A stretch of 64,000 nt of DNA from Lysobacteraceae bacterium CU05-9 (GTDB lineage: Bacteria; Pseudomonadota; Gammaproteobacteria; Xanthomonadales; Xanthomonadaceae): assembly GCA_007556525.1 (NCBI GenBank), contig SWJS01000002.1, forward strand, positions 248,001 to 312,000, written 5' to 3'. Position numbers and translations under genes: made by a program. Below, in pieces: positions 1-9,298 of this stretch; position 1 is the stretch's first letter, and each line of letters opens with the position of its first letter. The notes beneath the pieces were generated by a model, which had not been told where the DNA came from, did no database searches, and saw nothing but the letters and a program-made list of their open reading frames with translations.

Positions 1-302
1 CCCCGTCGGACATCCGACTGACGAACGCAAACCTCGGCAAGCTTGCCTCCATGAAGGACAGCGATGGCCGCGGTATCCGACCATTGAACGAATACATCTA
101 TCAATACGTCGGCATCATCGACAAAGGCGTCAACAAAGTCTACGTCAACGCAATCATGCCACCACCGGATCAAATCATCTGGCAAAAACAAGCGCTCCTC
201 ATGTGCGACGGCGGCGACCGTGCATTCGGCGCAGTGTTCAACCCCGAAACGAAAACCTTCAGCAATCTCGAAATCAACGGCTCCTACGCAAAGGGCCGCT
301 GA
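1..302 (+). CDS. Hypothetical protein, 3' end only (partial)
   Basis: An open frame (codons from base 3) runs in from the left edge and stops with TGA at 300-302, leaving about 99 C-terminal residues. The first ATG at 51 has no Shine-Dalgarno and the frame is open upstream of it, so the real start lies outside the window. The visible part is soluble, with two cysteines absent and one CDGGDR segment, and ends NGSYAKGR. I do not recognise the family. Its stop is 1 base from the convergent stop of the sensor kinase at 304. Confidence 0.5.
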   Translation, partial: PSDIRLTNANLGKLASMKDSDGRGIRPLNEYIYQYVGIIDKGVNKVYVNAIMPPPDQIIWQKQALLMCDGGDRAFGAVFNPETKTFSNLEINGSYAKGR

Positions 303-303
303 C

Positions 304-1917
304 CTAACGCGGTTTTCGCAGCAGCGCATGCAGGCGCAGTCCACGCCCAAGATCATGAGCATGGAGGACCCCACCCAAAGACCGCACTCGATCCCGTAGC
401 GATTGCAGTCCATGGCCGCGTGACAGGTCATCAACGCGGCCGATGCCGTCATCCAGTACATTGATGAACATCATCAACTCATCATTTCGCTCACTGATTC
501 GTAGCCGCACCTCGCAGGCATCCGCGCGGGAATGCTTCACGATATTCGTGAGGGCTTCCTGCACGATGCGGTATGCGCTGTTCTGATACGCGATGTCGAA
601 TTGACTGAGCAGCGACGCATCACCTTCCAACGTCATGCTGTAACTAATTTCCGCATTCTCCACCATCCTTCGCAGGCTTCCGCGATCGATGGCAACGATC
701 AAACCAACTTCATCCAATGCGGCGGGCCGCAGCGCCTCCAACACCCGGGATATGTTGTTCCGCATCGCAAAGGTCAACGAACTCAATAGATCGACAGGTA
801 CCGCTTCGTCCGGTCGCGCCTTCGCCAACTGCAAGTGAGTTTGTAACGCGGTTAAACTCTGACCAAACTCATCATGAAGCTCAAGTGCAAGCTGTCTGCG
901 TTCACTCGCTTCAATGACCTGCATCTTTAATGCGGCCTCCCGGAGCTCGTTGGCAAGTTCGGTTGCACGGTGGTTGCTTGCGGTAAGGGCTTCGTTTTTT
1001 TCCGTGAGAATGTCCTGCGCCATGCCGAACAACAACGCCATCGCGCCGGCTACCGCGATGAATGCCTGCAACAGGATATTGGCATCACCTTTCATCCCAT
1101 ACCGATCCACCAGCTGCACAGCGACACTCGTCATGAACACGGAGATCGTTGCACCCCGCCATCCATATCTCATGGCAAAAACAATCACCGACGTCAACAT
1201 CGCCAACCGCATCAGCTCGAGCATCAACAATGAGCCGGAATTAATGCCGAGGAAAACCAGTCCCCCGAACAGTGGCAACAACCACGAACTTGCCTTGAGG
1301 ATCGGCAACATTCCTTTACGGAATTTCGGGGTCACGGCAATCGCGAGCAACGGCGCCGCCAACATGATGCCGACGAAATGCCCCAGGAAAACGCGAAGGT
1401 AAAACGTACTTACGTCAGGATCGGCTTGCTCCAGGAATACATAAATCCGATCCTTCGTTCCCGCAACCGCTGCAGAAATAATTGCGGCGATGTGGAGCAT
1501 CAGCATGTTTTTTTCGGATTGCAGATCAACCGGTTTGATGCGTCGATACTTGAGGAACAGCGCACCCGTTGATTGCGCCAATGGATCCACGATCGATCCA
1601 AGGAATGTAAGGTCCGGATGATTGCGCCAACCATACATGTTGAACCAGTTGATCCCGAACTTTCCCGGTATGCCCAGAAAGTAATACGCAAACACTTGCG
1701 CATTCAACCGCGCCGTCATCGCCGACAACAGCACCACCGGCCAATACCGATACGGCAACCACCACAGCATGAAGAACGTGATGCCCGATGGAAGCAACCA
1801 ATGCGTATAGGAGATTCGGATGATCGTCCAAAAACTGAACATCACGAACAACGCGATCAGTAAGTTATTCCGCCAAAATTTCTCCTGCGGCGTCCGCTTC
1901 CCCTCGATACCAAGCAT
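304..1917 (-). CDS. MASE1-type membrane sensor histidine kinase (NarX/UhpB class)
   Basis: 537 residues. The N-terminal 300 residues form about eight hydrophobic segments resembling a MASE1 sensor domain. A short coiled linker (about 301-335) follows, then a HisKA_3 dimerisation domain with ELHDEFGQ, where H348 is the predicted phospho-acceptor. The C-terminal ATP-binding domain has an N box (VQEALTNIVKHS, about 452-463), a G1 box DDGIG (about 489) and a second glycine box GHGLQSLRDR (about 501). It should autophosphorylate and pass phosphate to a NarL-type regulator, most simply the one at 4048-4653. A close paralogue lies at 2322-3941 on the same strand. The signal sensed cannot be read from the sequence. 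Confidence 0.88.
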   Translation of the reverse strand: MLGIEGKRTPQEKFWRNNLLIALFVMFSFWTIIRISYTHWLLPSGITFFMLWWLPYRYWPVVLLSAMTARLNAQVFAYYFLGIPGKFGINWFNMYGWRNHPDLTFLGSIVDPLAQSTGALFLKYRRIKPVDLQSEKNMLMLHIAAIISAAVAGTKDRIYVFLEQADPDVSTFYLRVFLGHFVGIMLAAPLLAIAVTPKFRKGMLPILKASSWLLPLFGGLVFLGINSGSLLMLELMRLAMLTSVIVFAMRYGWRGATISVFMTSVAVQLVDRYGMKGDANILLQAFIAVAGAMALLFGMAQDILTEKNEALTASNHRATELANELREAALKMQVIEASERRQLALELHDEFGQSLTALQTHLQLAKARPDEAVPVDLLSSLTFAMRNNISRVLEALRPAALDEVGLIVAIDRGSLRRMVENAEISYSMTLEGDASLLSQFDIAYQNSAYRIVQEALTNIVKHSRADACEVRLRISERNDELMMFINVLDDGIGRVDDLSRGHGLQSLRDRVRSLGGVLHAHDLGRGLRLHALLRKPR

Positions 1918-1926
1918 GGTGGTCAG

Positions 1927-2277
1927 TTACTCGATGATGACCTTGTCGCCGTCGAGACGGATCGTCTTTGGCTTGTTGTCGCCTGATGTGGTCTGCTTCA
2001 CACCATCAACGGTGAACGAGCCATCTCCGTTGATTTCAATATTGTGCTTACCGTTCAAGACAATTGCTTGCGAAATGATTTTCGTCTCCGACTCAACTCC
2101 CTTGTCGTCGCGAGTCTTGCGCACTTCATTGTTCGCGCGTGCTTCAACGCGCTCCGCACCGATGATGCGATATTGCACCCCGTTGAGATCAACGGTTGAT
2201 TCTTGCTTTGACTTCGCCTGGCAACCGGTGATGGCCAATACGGCAGCGATGCCCAGTGCGAAGAATAGATTTTTCAT
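1927..2277 (-). CDS. Small lipoprotein of unknown function
   Basis: 116 residues from ATG at 2277. A GTG 30 bases further upstream would add ten residues that spoil the signal peptide, so the ATG is preferred. The start MKNLFFALG leads into a hydrophobic stretch and a lipobox ending ITGC, with C19 as the predicted lipidated cysteine. The mature part is small and charged (KSKQESTVDLNG, then repeated polar beta-like segments). The gene sits between two paralogous sensor kinases on the same strand, 10 bases upstream of the first and 14 bases after the stop of the second, so it is probably co-transcribed with both. An accessory role in signal sensing is only inference. Confidence 0.72.
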   Translation of the reverse strand: MKNLFFALGIAAVLAITGCQAKSKQESTVDLNGVQYRIIGAERVEARANNEVRKTRDDKGVESETKIISQAIVLNGKHNIEINGDGSFTVDGVKQTTSGDNKPKTIRLDGDKVIIE

Positions 2278-2321
2278 GGCGACAGTCCCGCGGGATTGAG
2301 ATACCACAAGATTACAGCGTA

Positions 2322-3941
2322 TTACGTGGACTGTTCCAACATAGCGTGCACATGAAGGCCCGGAAACGCATCACGAATGTGCAAGACACCACCCAGCGAA
2401 ATGATGCGATCCTGCAGTCCACGAATTCCGTTGCCCGCCTTCAAGTCATTCGCACGCCCTTGCCCATCATCGGTAATACGTACAAAAACAAAAACCTTCC
2501 CCACCCTCTCGGTAATTCTCAACCTCACCTTGCATTCGGTTGCATTCGCATGTCGCACAACGTTGGTCACCGACTCCTGCACGATGCGATAGACCGTGAT
2601 CTGAAGGGCATCCGTCAATCGCTGTATCAATCGCGCATTCCCATGCAATTCCATTTCGTATCGAATGCCCGCAGTCTCACAAAGCTGCCGCATGCTGCCG
2701 CGATCCAATGCCGCATAGAGACCCAACTCATCGAGCGAAATCGGTCGCAACGAATCCAAAACGCGCCGGATGTTCCGTCTCATTGTCCCGGTTATTTGCA
2801 TCATGGTGCCGAAAGCGGCGGGTTCATCCGGAGTTTTTTCGGCGATCGTCAAATGCGTTTGCAAGGCAGTCAAACTCTGACCAAACTCATCATGCAGATT
2901 CGCAGCCAGCATCCGTCGTTCGCGCTCTTCCGATTCGATGTTGCGAATGGTTGCCGAGCGTAACTTCGTGTCGAGGGATTGGATCTCACCGATCGCAGTT
3001 TCCAACTCTTTGTTACGAACGCGCAGTCCTTCCAACGCAGTCCCAAACAACAACGCCATCGCGCCCGCAATCGAAATAAATGCCTGCAAAGAAGCCATGT
3101 TTGCAAACTTCGGACCCATTTTGTCCTCGACTGCCAACGCAAAACTAGTCACGAACAAAACCACCGCCGCGCCCCGCCAATCATGCCGAATCGTCATCAC
3201 GATGATGATCACGAGCATCAGCATGTGCAACAACTCACGATACGTCGGATCTTTCGCGCGGATACCGATAATGACCAGCAGCGCCAGCAACGGCACGACA
3301 AACAACGCGGTCTCTTTCAAGATCACGCCAATGCCACGCCGGAATTCCGGAACGACGGCAATCGCCACGATCGGCGCAATCAACATGATCCCGACGAAAT
3401 GCCCCGGAAAAACCCGCAAAAACCACATCACCGGATCCGCTTGACTGCCATCCCGCCAGACGTAAATCAGATCCTTCATCGAGGTCGCCGCCGCCGCAAT
3501 CAACGCAGCGATGTGCAACTTCATCATCCCCGAATGCTCACCGATTTGCTTCGGATGAACTTTCCATCGCTTGACCAACAGCAACACCGCAGCACCAACT
3601 AGAAATGGCTCCGCCCAGTTGTTGACGACGTAGACAACCGGATCGGCTGTCTCGACGTTGAACCACCGCGCTTCTGGAAACCGCGTCGGATAAAAAACGT
3701 TATACGCCATCCGCGAATTCGACCGCACCAGGATCGTCGCCGCAAACACCCACGGCCAAAACCTCCTCGGCAACACCCACAACGCCGAAAACACCATCCC
3801 TGTCATGATCAACCAATGAATCTGCGCCAGGTGCACGTACAGCATCATGTAAACGAACGGATACACCGTCAGCAAGCCGAGCACCGTCAGCCAGTACTGC
3901 TTGTTGAATTTCGATTCCGTTGGATATTCGAGGACGCTCAT
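2322..3941 (-). CDS. MASE1-type membrane sensor histidine kinase (second paralogue)
   Basis: 539 residues from ATG at 3941 (MSVLEYPTE). A GTG at 3974 would add 11 residues without a better ribosome site. The architecture matches the kinase at 304-1917: about eight membrane segments, a coiled linker, a HisKA_3 motif NLHDEFGQSLTALQTHL with the acceptor histidine near residue 360, and a HATPase domain with VQESVTNVVRHA, DDGQGR and GNGIRGLQDR. The stretch after the phospho-acceptor is nearly identical in both copies, indicating duplication. The start is about 106 bp from the divergent response regulator at 4048, so a shared control region is likely. Confidence 0.88.
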   Translation of the reverse strand: MSVLEYPTESKFNKQYWLTVLGLLTVYPFVYMMLYVHLAQIHWLIMTGMVFSALWVLPRRFWPWVFAATILVRSNSRMAYNVFYPTRFPEARWFNVETADPVVYVVNNWAEPFLVGAAVLLLVKRWKVHPKQIGEHSGMMKLHIAALIAAAATSMKDLIYVWRDGSQADPVMWFLRVFPGHFVGIMLIAPIVAIAVVPEFRRGIGVILKETALFVVPLLALLVIIGIRAKDPTYRELLHMLMLVIIIVMTIRHDWRGAAVVLFVTSFALAVEDKMGPKFANMASLQAFISIAGAMALLFGTALEGLRVRNKELETAIGEIQSLDTKLRSATIRNIESEERERRMLAANLHDEFGQSLTALQTHLTIAEKTPDEPAAFGTMMQITGTMRRNIRRVLDSLRPISLDELGLYAALDRGSMRQLCETAGIRYEMELHGNARLIQRLTDALQITVYRIVQESVTNVVRHANATECKVRLRITERVGKVFVFVRITDDGQGRANDLKAGNGIRGLQDRIISLGGVLHIRDAFPGLHVHAMLEQST

Positions 3942-4047
3942 TGTTGCTAACAAGGTTAAGCGATTAACGCCCACATTGGCCCCGAGTCGGCGTTGGCATG
4001 AGATTTTTTCTCACCAAAACATAGCGTTCGTAAGAGACAATCAAAGG

Positions 4048-4653
4048 ATGAATCGACTCGTCCTCATTGATGACCACCATATTGTCCGCGAAGGCTTTAA
4101 GCGCCTGTTCGAGACGGATGATTCGTTTGAGGTCGTCGGTGAAGCATCAAATCCCGAAGAGGCGGTCGAAGTCTGCCGTCGTTTGACGCCGGATTTGATC
4201 ATGGTCGACATCAGTTTGGGAGGACCGAAGAGCGGACTCGATCTTTTGCCGGAATTGGCTGAAGTCTGTCCTACTTCAAAACGCGTCGTCGTCAGCATGC
4301 ATGACGATCCGGCGCTTGTTGTACGCGCGTTGAGTCAAGGGGCCAACGGATTCATCAGCAAGGCGGAAGCCCCGCATGTGCTGGTGAGTCTGTTGGGACG
4401 CGTTATGGAAGGCGAAACCGTCACATCCGGCGACGTTCGCCGCTCATCCCTTCGCGTGGAACTCACCGACCGCGAGCGAGACATCGTGCGCGGCATCATC
4501 GCCGACAAACCGCCAAAGGTCATCGCCTACGACCTCGGCATCAGCGACAAGACACTCTACCGCCAACGCGCCAACCTCATGGAAAAGCTTGGCGCACGCA
4601 CGTCCTCCGACGTCGCCCGCATGGCGCAAGAGCACGGCTGGTTGCTGGACTAA
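4048..4653 (+). CDS. NarL/LuxR-family response regulator
   Basis: 201 residues from ATG 4048, with an AAAGG ribosome site just upstream; the longer open frame from 3901 lacks support. The receiver domain (1-120) has the acidic pair D8-D9, phospho-acceptor D54 in LIMVDISLG and the conserved lysine K105 in GFISKAE. A C-terminal LuxR-type helix-turn-helix (about 140-195) starts LTDRERDIVRGII and contains KVIAYDLGISDKTLYRQRANL. It should be the output regulator for one or both adjacent MASE1 kinases. Its stop abuts the convergent stop of the NAD(P)-binding gene at 4654. Confidence 0.9.
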   Translation: MNRLVLIDDHHIVREGFKRLFETDDSFEVVGEASNPEEAVEVCRRLTPDLIMVDISLGGPKSGLDLLPELAEVCPTSKRVVVSMHDDPALVVRALSQGANGFISKAEAPHVLVSLLGRVMEGETVTSGDVRRSSLRVELTDRERDIVRGIIADKPPKVIAYDLGISDKTLYRQRANLMEKLGARTSSDVARMAQEHGWLLD

Positions 4654-5325
4654 CTAAATCGATCCCGCTTCGGCGATGTCGGCGCTTTCGAGAATTTTCT
4701 TCGGGTAGCCAATGCGGGCGAGACGAAGCATCGTGCGGCCGATCGATTCGGTGGTGTTGATGCCGCCAGGTGAGAACGAACGCCACAATGACAACAGCGG
4801 TGCGGTAACGGTGTACATGGCGGAGATCCAGGGAGTTTTTGAGCGGGCACCATTCAATGGTTGAATCATTGCCGGGCGCAAAATGAAAACACGCTTGAAC
4901 GGCATTGCGAGTAATGCATTTTCGAGACGACCGCGGACGCGAGCCCACATGACGGAGCCTTTTTCGGATGAGTCTGCACCACGACCGGAAACGTAAACGA
5001 ACGTCATGGATGGATTGCGCGTGACCAACGTTTCCGCAGCAGCCATCGTGAGGTCATAAGTGATGCGCGTGTATTCGGGCTCTTGTTTGCCTGCTGATGT
5101 TGTGCCGAGACAGAAGAAGCACGCATCGAAGCCTGACAACTGCGAGGCAATCGAAGAGTAATCGTAAAAATCCGAATGCACAATTTGCGTAAGCTTCGAC
5201 GACGACTCGCCATCAATCGGTGAGCGAACAACAGCCACCAGTTCAGAAACGTCCGGAGCCAACAACGACTCACGCAATACACCCTGCCCGACCATGCCGG
5301 TCGCACCAAAAATCAAAATTTTCAT
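4654..5325 (-). CDS. NAD(P)H-binding Rossmann-fold protein (atypical SDR/epimerase-like)
   Basis: 223 residues from ATG 5325 (MKILIFGATGMVGQGV). An in-frame ATG at 5343 lies inside a palindrome and would add only six residues. The N-terminal GATGMVGQG is the glycine-rich dinucleotide-binding loop, and a YVSGRGADSSEKG segment near residue 110 lies where SDR-like proteins carry catalytic residues, without a clear YxxxK. The family includes short oxidoreductases and NmrA-like regulators; the substrate is unknown. It is a single-gene unit on the minus strand, separated from sucD by a terminator and preceded by a perfect 11-bp inverted repeat. Confidence 0.75.
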   Translation of the reverse strand: MKILIFGATGMVGQGVLRESLLAPDVSELVAVVRSPIDGESSSKLTQIVHSDFYDYSSIASQLSGFDACFFCLGTTSAGKQEPEYTRITYDLTMAAAETLVTRNPSMTFVYVSGRGADSSEKGSVMWARVRGRLENALLAMPFKRVFILRPAMIQPLNGARSKTPWISAMYTVTAPLLSLWRSFSPGGINTTESIGRTMLRLARIGYPKKILESADIAEAGSI

Positions 5326-5340
5326 TCTTAAAGAATATGC

Positions 5341-5365
5341 CATGTTATAGGCTGCCTATAACATG
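5341..5365. promoter_or_regulatory. Perfect palindrome upstream of the NAD(P)-binding gene
   Basis: An 11-bp arm CATGTTATAGG, a 3-bp centre CTG and the exact reverse complement CCTATAACATG. It overlaps the possible upstream ATG (5343) of the minus-strand gene at 4654-5325, so it lies in its promoter or leader. No T-tract follows on either strand, so it is not a terminator. It resembles a dimeric repressor site (TetR, MarR or HxlR type), but no regulator gene lies next to it. Confidence 0.55.
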
Positions 5366-5402
5366 GAATTGATTCTTACCCATATGTCGTTCTTCCATCA
5401 AT

Positions 5403-5437
5403 AAAAAACCGCCCACCCTTTCCAGGATGAGCGGCTT
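5403..5437 (-). terminator. Rho-independent terminator after sucCD
   Basis: Read on the minus strand, CCGCTCATCCT (5434-5424) pairs with AGGGTGGGCGG (5419-5409) across a 4-base loop, with two G-U pairs. It is followed by six T (5408-5403). It lies about 50 bp after the sucD stop and isolates sucCD from the NAD(P)-binding gene. Confidence 0.8.
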
Positions 5438-5484
5438 CGCGATGTCGCTTCTCTGATTTTCGATTTCAGATTTCGGGTTTACGA

Positions 5485-6366
5485 TTAAGCGTTCGCTTCC
5501 AGGCGCGCCTTAATCGCCGAACCCAGATCACCCGGCGACTTCACCGTCGTGACGCCTGCGGCTTCGAGTGCAGCGAACTTGCCTTCTGCCGTGCCCGAAC
5601 CGCCCGAAGCAATTGCGCCCGCGTGACCCATGCGCTTGCCCTTCGGAGCCGATGCACCGGCGATGAAACCGACGACTGGCTTGGTGACGTGCTTCGCGAT
5701 GTAAGCAGCGGCTTCTTCTTCAGCCGAACCACCGATTTCACCGACCATGATGATGGCTTCGGTTTGTGGGTCGTTTTGGAAAAGTTTCAAAGCATCGATG
5801 AAGTTGGTGCCGTTGATTGGGTCGCCGCCGATGCCGATACAGGTCGACTGGCCGAGACCGACGTCCGTCGTTTGCTTGACCGCTTCGTAAGTCAACGTGC
5901 CGGAGCGCGAGACGATACCGATTTTGCCTGGCATGTGAATGTGACCTGGCATGATGCCGATCTTGCATTCGCCCGGAGTGATGACGCCTGGGCAGTTTGG
6001 ACCGACCAAAACAACATCGTCATGCGACTTCAGCACGTTCTTCACGCGCATCATGTCGAGCACAGGAATGCCTTCGGTGATGCAGATGATGACCTTGATG
6101 CCTGCAGCAGCGGCTTCGAGGATTGCGTCAGCAGCAAACGGAGGTGGAACGAAAATAACCGATGCATTCGCACCCGTTGCGGCAACAGCTTGTGCGACCG
6201 TATCGAACACCGGACGATCGAGATGCGTGGTGCCGCCCTTACCAGGCGTGACGCCACCGACCACTTGCGTGCCGTAGTCGATCATTTGTTCTGCGTGGAA
6301 GGAACCTTGCGAGCCGGTGAAGCCCTGCACGATCACCTTGGTGTCTTTATTAATCAAAACGCTCAT
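5485..6366 (-). CDS. sucD: Succinyl-CoA synthetase (ADP-forming) alpha subunit
   Basis: 293 residues, the usual length. It carries the CoA-binding Rossmann domain ([13 protein letters not shown] near the start, then [18 protein letters not shown] about 125-142) and the ligase domain with the active-site histidine in [17 protein letters not shown] (about residue 249). The enzyme couples succinyl-CoA cleavage to nucleotide triphosphate formation in the TCA cycle as an alpha/beta complex with SucC. It starts 18 bases after the sucC stop on the same strand, so the two form one operon, ended by the hairpin at 5403-5437. Confidence 0.97.
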   Translation of the reverse strand: MSVLINKDTKVIVQGFTGSQGSFHAEQMIDYGTQVVGGVTPGKGGTTHLDRPVFDTVAQAVAATGANASVIFVPPPFAADAILEAAAAGIKVIICITEGIPVLDMMRVKNVLKSHDDVVLVGPNCPGVITPGECKIGIMPGHIHMPGKIGIVSRSGTLTYEAVKQTTDVGLGQSTCIGIGGDPINGTNFIDALKLFQNDPQTEAIIMVGEIGGSAEEEAAAYIAKHVTKPVVGFIAGASAPKGKRMGHAGAIASGGSGTAEGKFAALEAAGVTTVKSPGDLGSAIKARLEANA

Positions 6367-6384
6367 GTGAAATAGGCTCCGGAG

Positions 6385-7551
6385 TTAGGCAGCGTTGACT
6401 GCGGCGACGGCTTTTTTGGCACCGTCATTGATGTCATCGGCAGGCGTGATCGCCAAACCGGAATCGCGAAGCATGGCCTTGCCTTCTTCAACGTTCGTAC
6501 CTTCGAGGCGCACGATGACCGGAACCTTGACGCCGACTTCCTTCACTGCAGCAATGATGCCTTCCGCAATCATGTCGCAACGGACGATGCCACCGAAGAT
6601 GTTCACGAAGATCGCCTTGACTTTATCCGAGGACAAAATCAACTTGAACGCTTCCGTCACCTTCGTCTTATTCGCGCCACCACCAACGTCGAGGAAGTTC
6701 GCAGGCGAACCGCCGTTCAACGCGATGACGTCCATCGTCGCCATTGCCAAACCTGCGCCGTTGACCATGCAACCAATGTTGCCGTCCATCGTCACGTAGT
6801 TCAGGTCGAATTGCGAAGCCTTCACTTCAGTTTCGTCTTCCTGACGCACGTCGCGCATTTCAACGAGATCCGGGTGACGGTACGATGCGTTGTCGTCCGA
6901 GTCGACCTTGCCGTCGAGCACTGCGAGGTCACCATTGGTGAGGATCGCGAGTGGGTTCAATTCGACGAGCGCCAAGTCTTTTTCATTAAACAACTTGTAC
7001 AAGCCCAACATGATCTTCGTCAGCTGACCAGTTTGCTTCGCGTTGAGACCCATGGCAAAACCCAGGTCACGGCACTGATACGCTTGCAGGCCTTCGACAT
7101 AGTTGACGTGCAACGTGTGGATGGCTTCAGGCTTCTCTTTCGCGACTTGTTCGATGTCCATGCCGCCTTCAGGCGATGCGATGAACGTAACGGTTTGCGT
7201 GTCACGGTCAACCAGAACCGACAGATACAGTTCCTTGTCGATGTCCGTACCTTCGGAAATCAGCACGCTGTCAATCGGCAGTTCAACACCGGCCGTTTGA
7301 TACGTTGCCATCTTCGTGCCCAGCATGGCCTTCGCCAGTTCCTTGACTTCGTCAAACGAACGCGCCAGCTTCACGCCGCCCGCTTTACCGCGACCGCCTG
7401 CGTGGATTTGCGCCTTGACGACCCACAGGTCACCCGGGATTTGCTTCGCCGCAGCGACGGCTTCGTCAGGAGTGCGCGCGACAATGCCCTTCGGCACAGC
7501 GATTCCGTAGTCGGCGAAAAGCTTTTTCGCCTGGTATTCGTGAAAATTCAT
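6385..7551 (-). CDS. sucC: Succinyl-CoA synthetase (ADP-forming) beta subunit
   Basis: 388 residues, typical length, with the family start [17 protein letters not shown]. An ATP-grasp domain occupies the N-terminal half ([17 protein letters not shown] about 45-61; [19 protein letters not shown] about 198-216). The C-terminal ligase domain contains [16 protein letters not shown]. It binds nucleotide and, with SucD, makes the TCA-cycle synthetase. Start ATG 7551 is followed without break by the family N-terminus. A good promoter lies 54-82 bp upstream. The sucCD position next to pilA is typical of Xanthomonadales. Confidence 0.97.
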   Translation of the reverse strand: MNFHEYQAKKLFADYGIAVPKGIVARTPDEAVAAAKQIPGDLWVVKAQIHAGGRGKAGGVKLARSFDEVKELAKAMLGTKMATYQTAGVELPIDSVLISEGTDIDKELYLSVLVDRDTQTVTFIASPEGGMDIEQVAKEKPEAIHTLHVNYVEGLQAYQCRDLGFAMGLNAKQTGQLTKIMLGLYKLFNEKDLALVELNPLAILTNGDLAVLDGKVDSDDNASYRHPDLVEMRDVRQEDETEVKASQFDLNYVTMDGNIGCMVNGAGLAMATMDVIALNGGSPANFLDVGGGANKTKVTEAFKLILSSDKVKAIFVNIFGGIVRCDMIAEGIIAAVKEVGVKVPVIVRLEGTNVEEGKAMLRDSGLAITPADDINDGAKKAVAAVNAA

Positions 7552-7604
7552 TAGCCACCAAAATAGTGAGGGGGAGCACCAAACGCCACGGTTTGGAGTG
7601 CCAT

Positions 7605-7633
7605 ATTATCGCCGATTCTGGGTTTTCACTCAA
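7605..7633 (-). promoter_or_regulatory. Sigma-70-type promoter for sucCD
   Basis: On the minus strand TTGAGT (7633-7628) and GATAAT (7610-7605) are separated by exactly 17 bases. Both are close to the -35 and -10 consensus and correctly placed for a 5' leader of about 45 nt before sucC. The rest of the 208-bp gap to pilA shows no convincing promoter for the pilin. Confidence 0.6.
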
Positions 7634-7759
7634 ATTGTGTGGTGGGTCGTTTCGTCGGTTTTGTGAGCCATTTCGTCCAAAATCCACCCCTTGTAGTCAT
7701 TTACCCCGTGCTTTCGGGCCTCAACATGGGTTTTCCGCTATGTTTCCGAGGTTCTACCC

Positions 7760-8221
7760 ATGCCCCGCTCCCTGTCTTCCCAAGCCGGTTTTACGCTAAT
7801 CGAGCTGATGGTGGTCATCGCCATCATCGCTTTGCTGGCGTTATTCGGCGTTCCCCAATACGCCAACCATACGCAGCGCGCGAAGGTCACTGGTGCTCTA
7901 TCGGGTATTTCCGCCGTCAAACTTGCCGTCGCCTCCTGCGCTCAGGAGTCGGGCTCGGTCGTCGGGTGTTCCTCCGGATTGTCTGAGATCCCGTCTGCCG
8001 TGGCGTCGGGTTCTGGCGGTGCGTCGATCCAGTATGTCGATTCGGTCTCCGTGGTTGATGGCGTGATTTCGGTGGTTTCCACCGGCAAGCTATCTGACGG
8101 TTCGTTGATGGCGCTGACTTTGACACCGTCATTGAACGACTCGGCGTTGCGTTGGACGTTGAGTGGTTCCGGGTGTTCATCGGCGTCGAACGCACGCGGC
8201 ATCCGTTGCACGGCGCAATAA
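7760..8221 (+). CDS. pilA: Type IV pilin (major pilin-like)
   Basis: 153 residues. A short leader MPRSLSSQAG ends in the prepilin-peptidase glycine G10. The mature protein starts FTLIELMVVIAIIALLALFG with E at +5, the class IVa N-methylated helix. Two cysteines near the C-terminus (GSGCSSASNARGIRC) can form the D-loop disulfide, and a further cysteine pair lies near residues 56-70. Processing would be by the peptidase encoded at 10447. It forms the pilus fibre for twitching, adhesion or DNA uptake. The stop codon is directly followed by the pilB ATG. Confidence 0.93.
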   Translation: MPRSLSSQAGFTLIELMVVIAIIALLALFGVPQYANHTQRAKVTGALSGISAVKLAVASCAQESGSVVGCSSGLSEIPSAVASGSGGASIQYVDSVSVVDGVISVVSTGKLSDGSLMALTLTPSLNDSALRWTLSGSGCSSASNARGIRCTAQ

Positions 8222-9295
8222 ATGTTGCCGTCTGATTGGCTGGAGTTGACGTTGTGGACTGCGCTGGAGCGTGGTGCTTCGGACATCCACATCGAGCCGT
8301 TCGCTTCGGTGTTGCGTGTGCGCTTCCGCATCGATGGTTTCCTGATGGTGCATCAGGAGTTGTCGATTGAAGATACCGGCGTGGTGACGTCCCAGATCAA
8401 GGTCGCATCGCAGTTGGACATCGCGGAGAAACGCATTCCTCAAGACGGTCGTCTCGCTTGGAAGATCGGTGCGTCGATCGTTGACTTCCGTGTGTCGACT
8501 TTGCCCACTCTCTTCGGCGAAAAAATCGTCCTCCGCCTCCAGGACCGTCTCTCCGTTGAGCTGTCGCTTGATCAACTTGGCTTCCTCGATTCGCAGTTGG
8601 CGTTGTTCCGTAAGCATCTCGATCAACCACATGGTTTGATTCTCGTCACCGGCCCGACTGGCTCTGGCAAGACGGTGACGTTATACGCTGCGTTGCAGTA
8701 CTTGAATCAAGTGCATCGCAACGTGTCTTCCGTTGAGGATCCGATTGAACTCGCAATTGACGGCGTGAACCAAGTGGCGATGAATGCCAAACGTGGGCTG
8801 ACGTTTGCGACGGCGATGCGCAGTTTTTTGCGGCAGGATCCGGATGTCTTGATGCTCGGTGAGATCCGTGACGCGGAGTCTGCTGACATTGCTGTGAAGG
8901 CCGCGCAAACGGGACACTTGGTGTTGTCGACATTACATACCAATGATTCCGCGCAAGCCATTCAACGGTTGGTCAACCTCGGTGTGCCGCATCATGATCT
9001 CGCCGCATCGTTGTCATTGGTGATCGCGCAGCGTCTGGTCCGCAAGCGGCATAGCTGTGTCAGTGGCTGTCGCGAATGTCATCACGGTTTTCGCGGGCGT
9101 GAAGCGATCTACGAGATGTTGTCGTTCGATCCGTCTTTGCGTGCTTCGTTGAGCCGTACGGCCTTCAGCGTTGAATCGATTGAAAGTGAAATGTCTTCGC
9201 GCGATGTCCCACGTTTACTAGATGCTGGGATGCGAAAGGTCAATGCGGGCATTACCACACGCGAAGAAGTGCAGCGCGTCTGCGTAGAGTACTGA
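8222..9295 (+). CDS. pilB: Type IV pilus assembly ATPase PilB/GspE, short form
   Basis: 357 residues against about 570 for ordinary PilB. The N-terminal regulatory (MshEN/N1) domain is absent and the protein begins in the N2 domain (ERGASDIHIEPF). The motor domain is intact: Walker A GPTGSGKT (about 142-149), Asp box SSVEDPIE, Walker B DPDVLMLGEIRD and His box TGHLVLSTLHTND. The zinc segment before the C-terminus is reduced to CVSGCRECHHGF. It should power pilin extrusion with PilC. The start touches the pilA stop, and no upstream in-frame extension is possible without entering pilA. Confidence 0.85.
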   Translation: MLPSDWLELTLWTALERGASDIHIEPFASVLRVRFRIDGFLMVHQELSIEDTGVVTSQIKVASQLDIAEKRIPQDGRLAWKIGASIVDFRVSTLPTLFGEKIVLRLQDRLSVELSLDQLGFLDSQLALFRKHLDQPHGLILVTGPTGSGKTVTLYAALQYLNQVHRNVSSVEDPIELAIDGVNQVAMNAKRGLTFATAMRSFLRQDPDVLMLGEIRDAESADIAVKAAQTGHLVLSTLHTNDSAQAIQRLVNLGVPHHDLAASLSLVIAQRLVRKRHSCVSGCRECHHGFRGREAIYEMLSFDPSLRASLSRTAFSVESIESEMSSRDVPRLLDAGMRKVNAGITTREEVQRVCVEY

Positions 9296-9298
9296 TGC

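Noticed and set aside
7590-7620. TGGCAC on the minus strand as a sigma-54 -24 element for sucC
   Set aside because: No TTGC-type -12 element at the right distance; a sigma-70 pair with 17-bp spacing explains the region.
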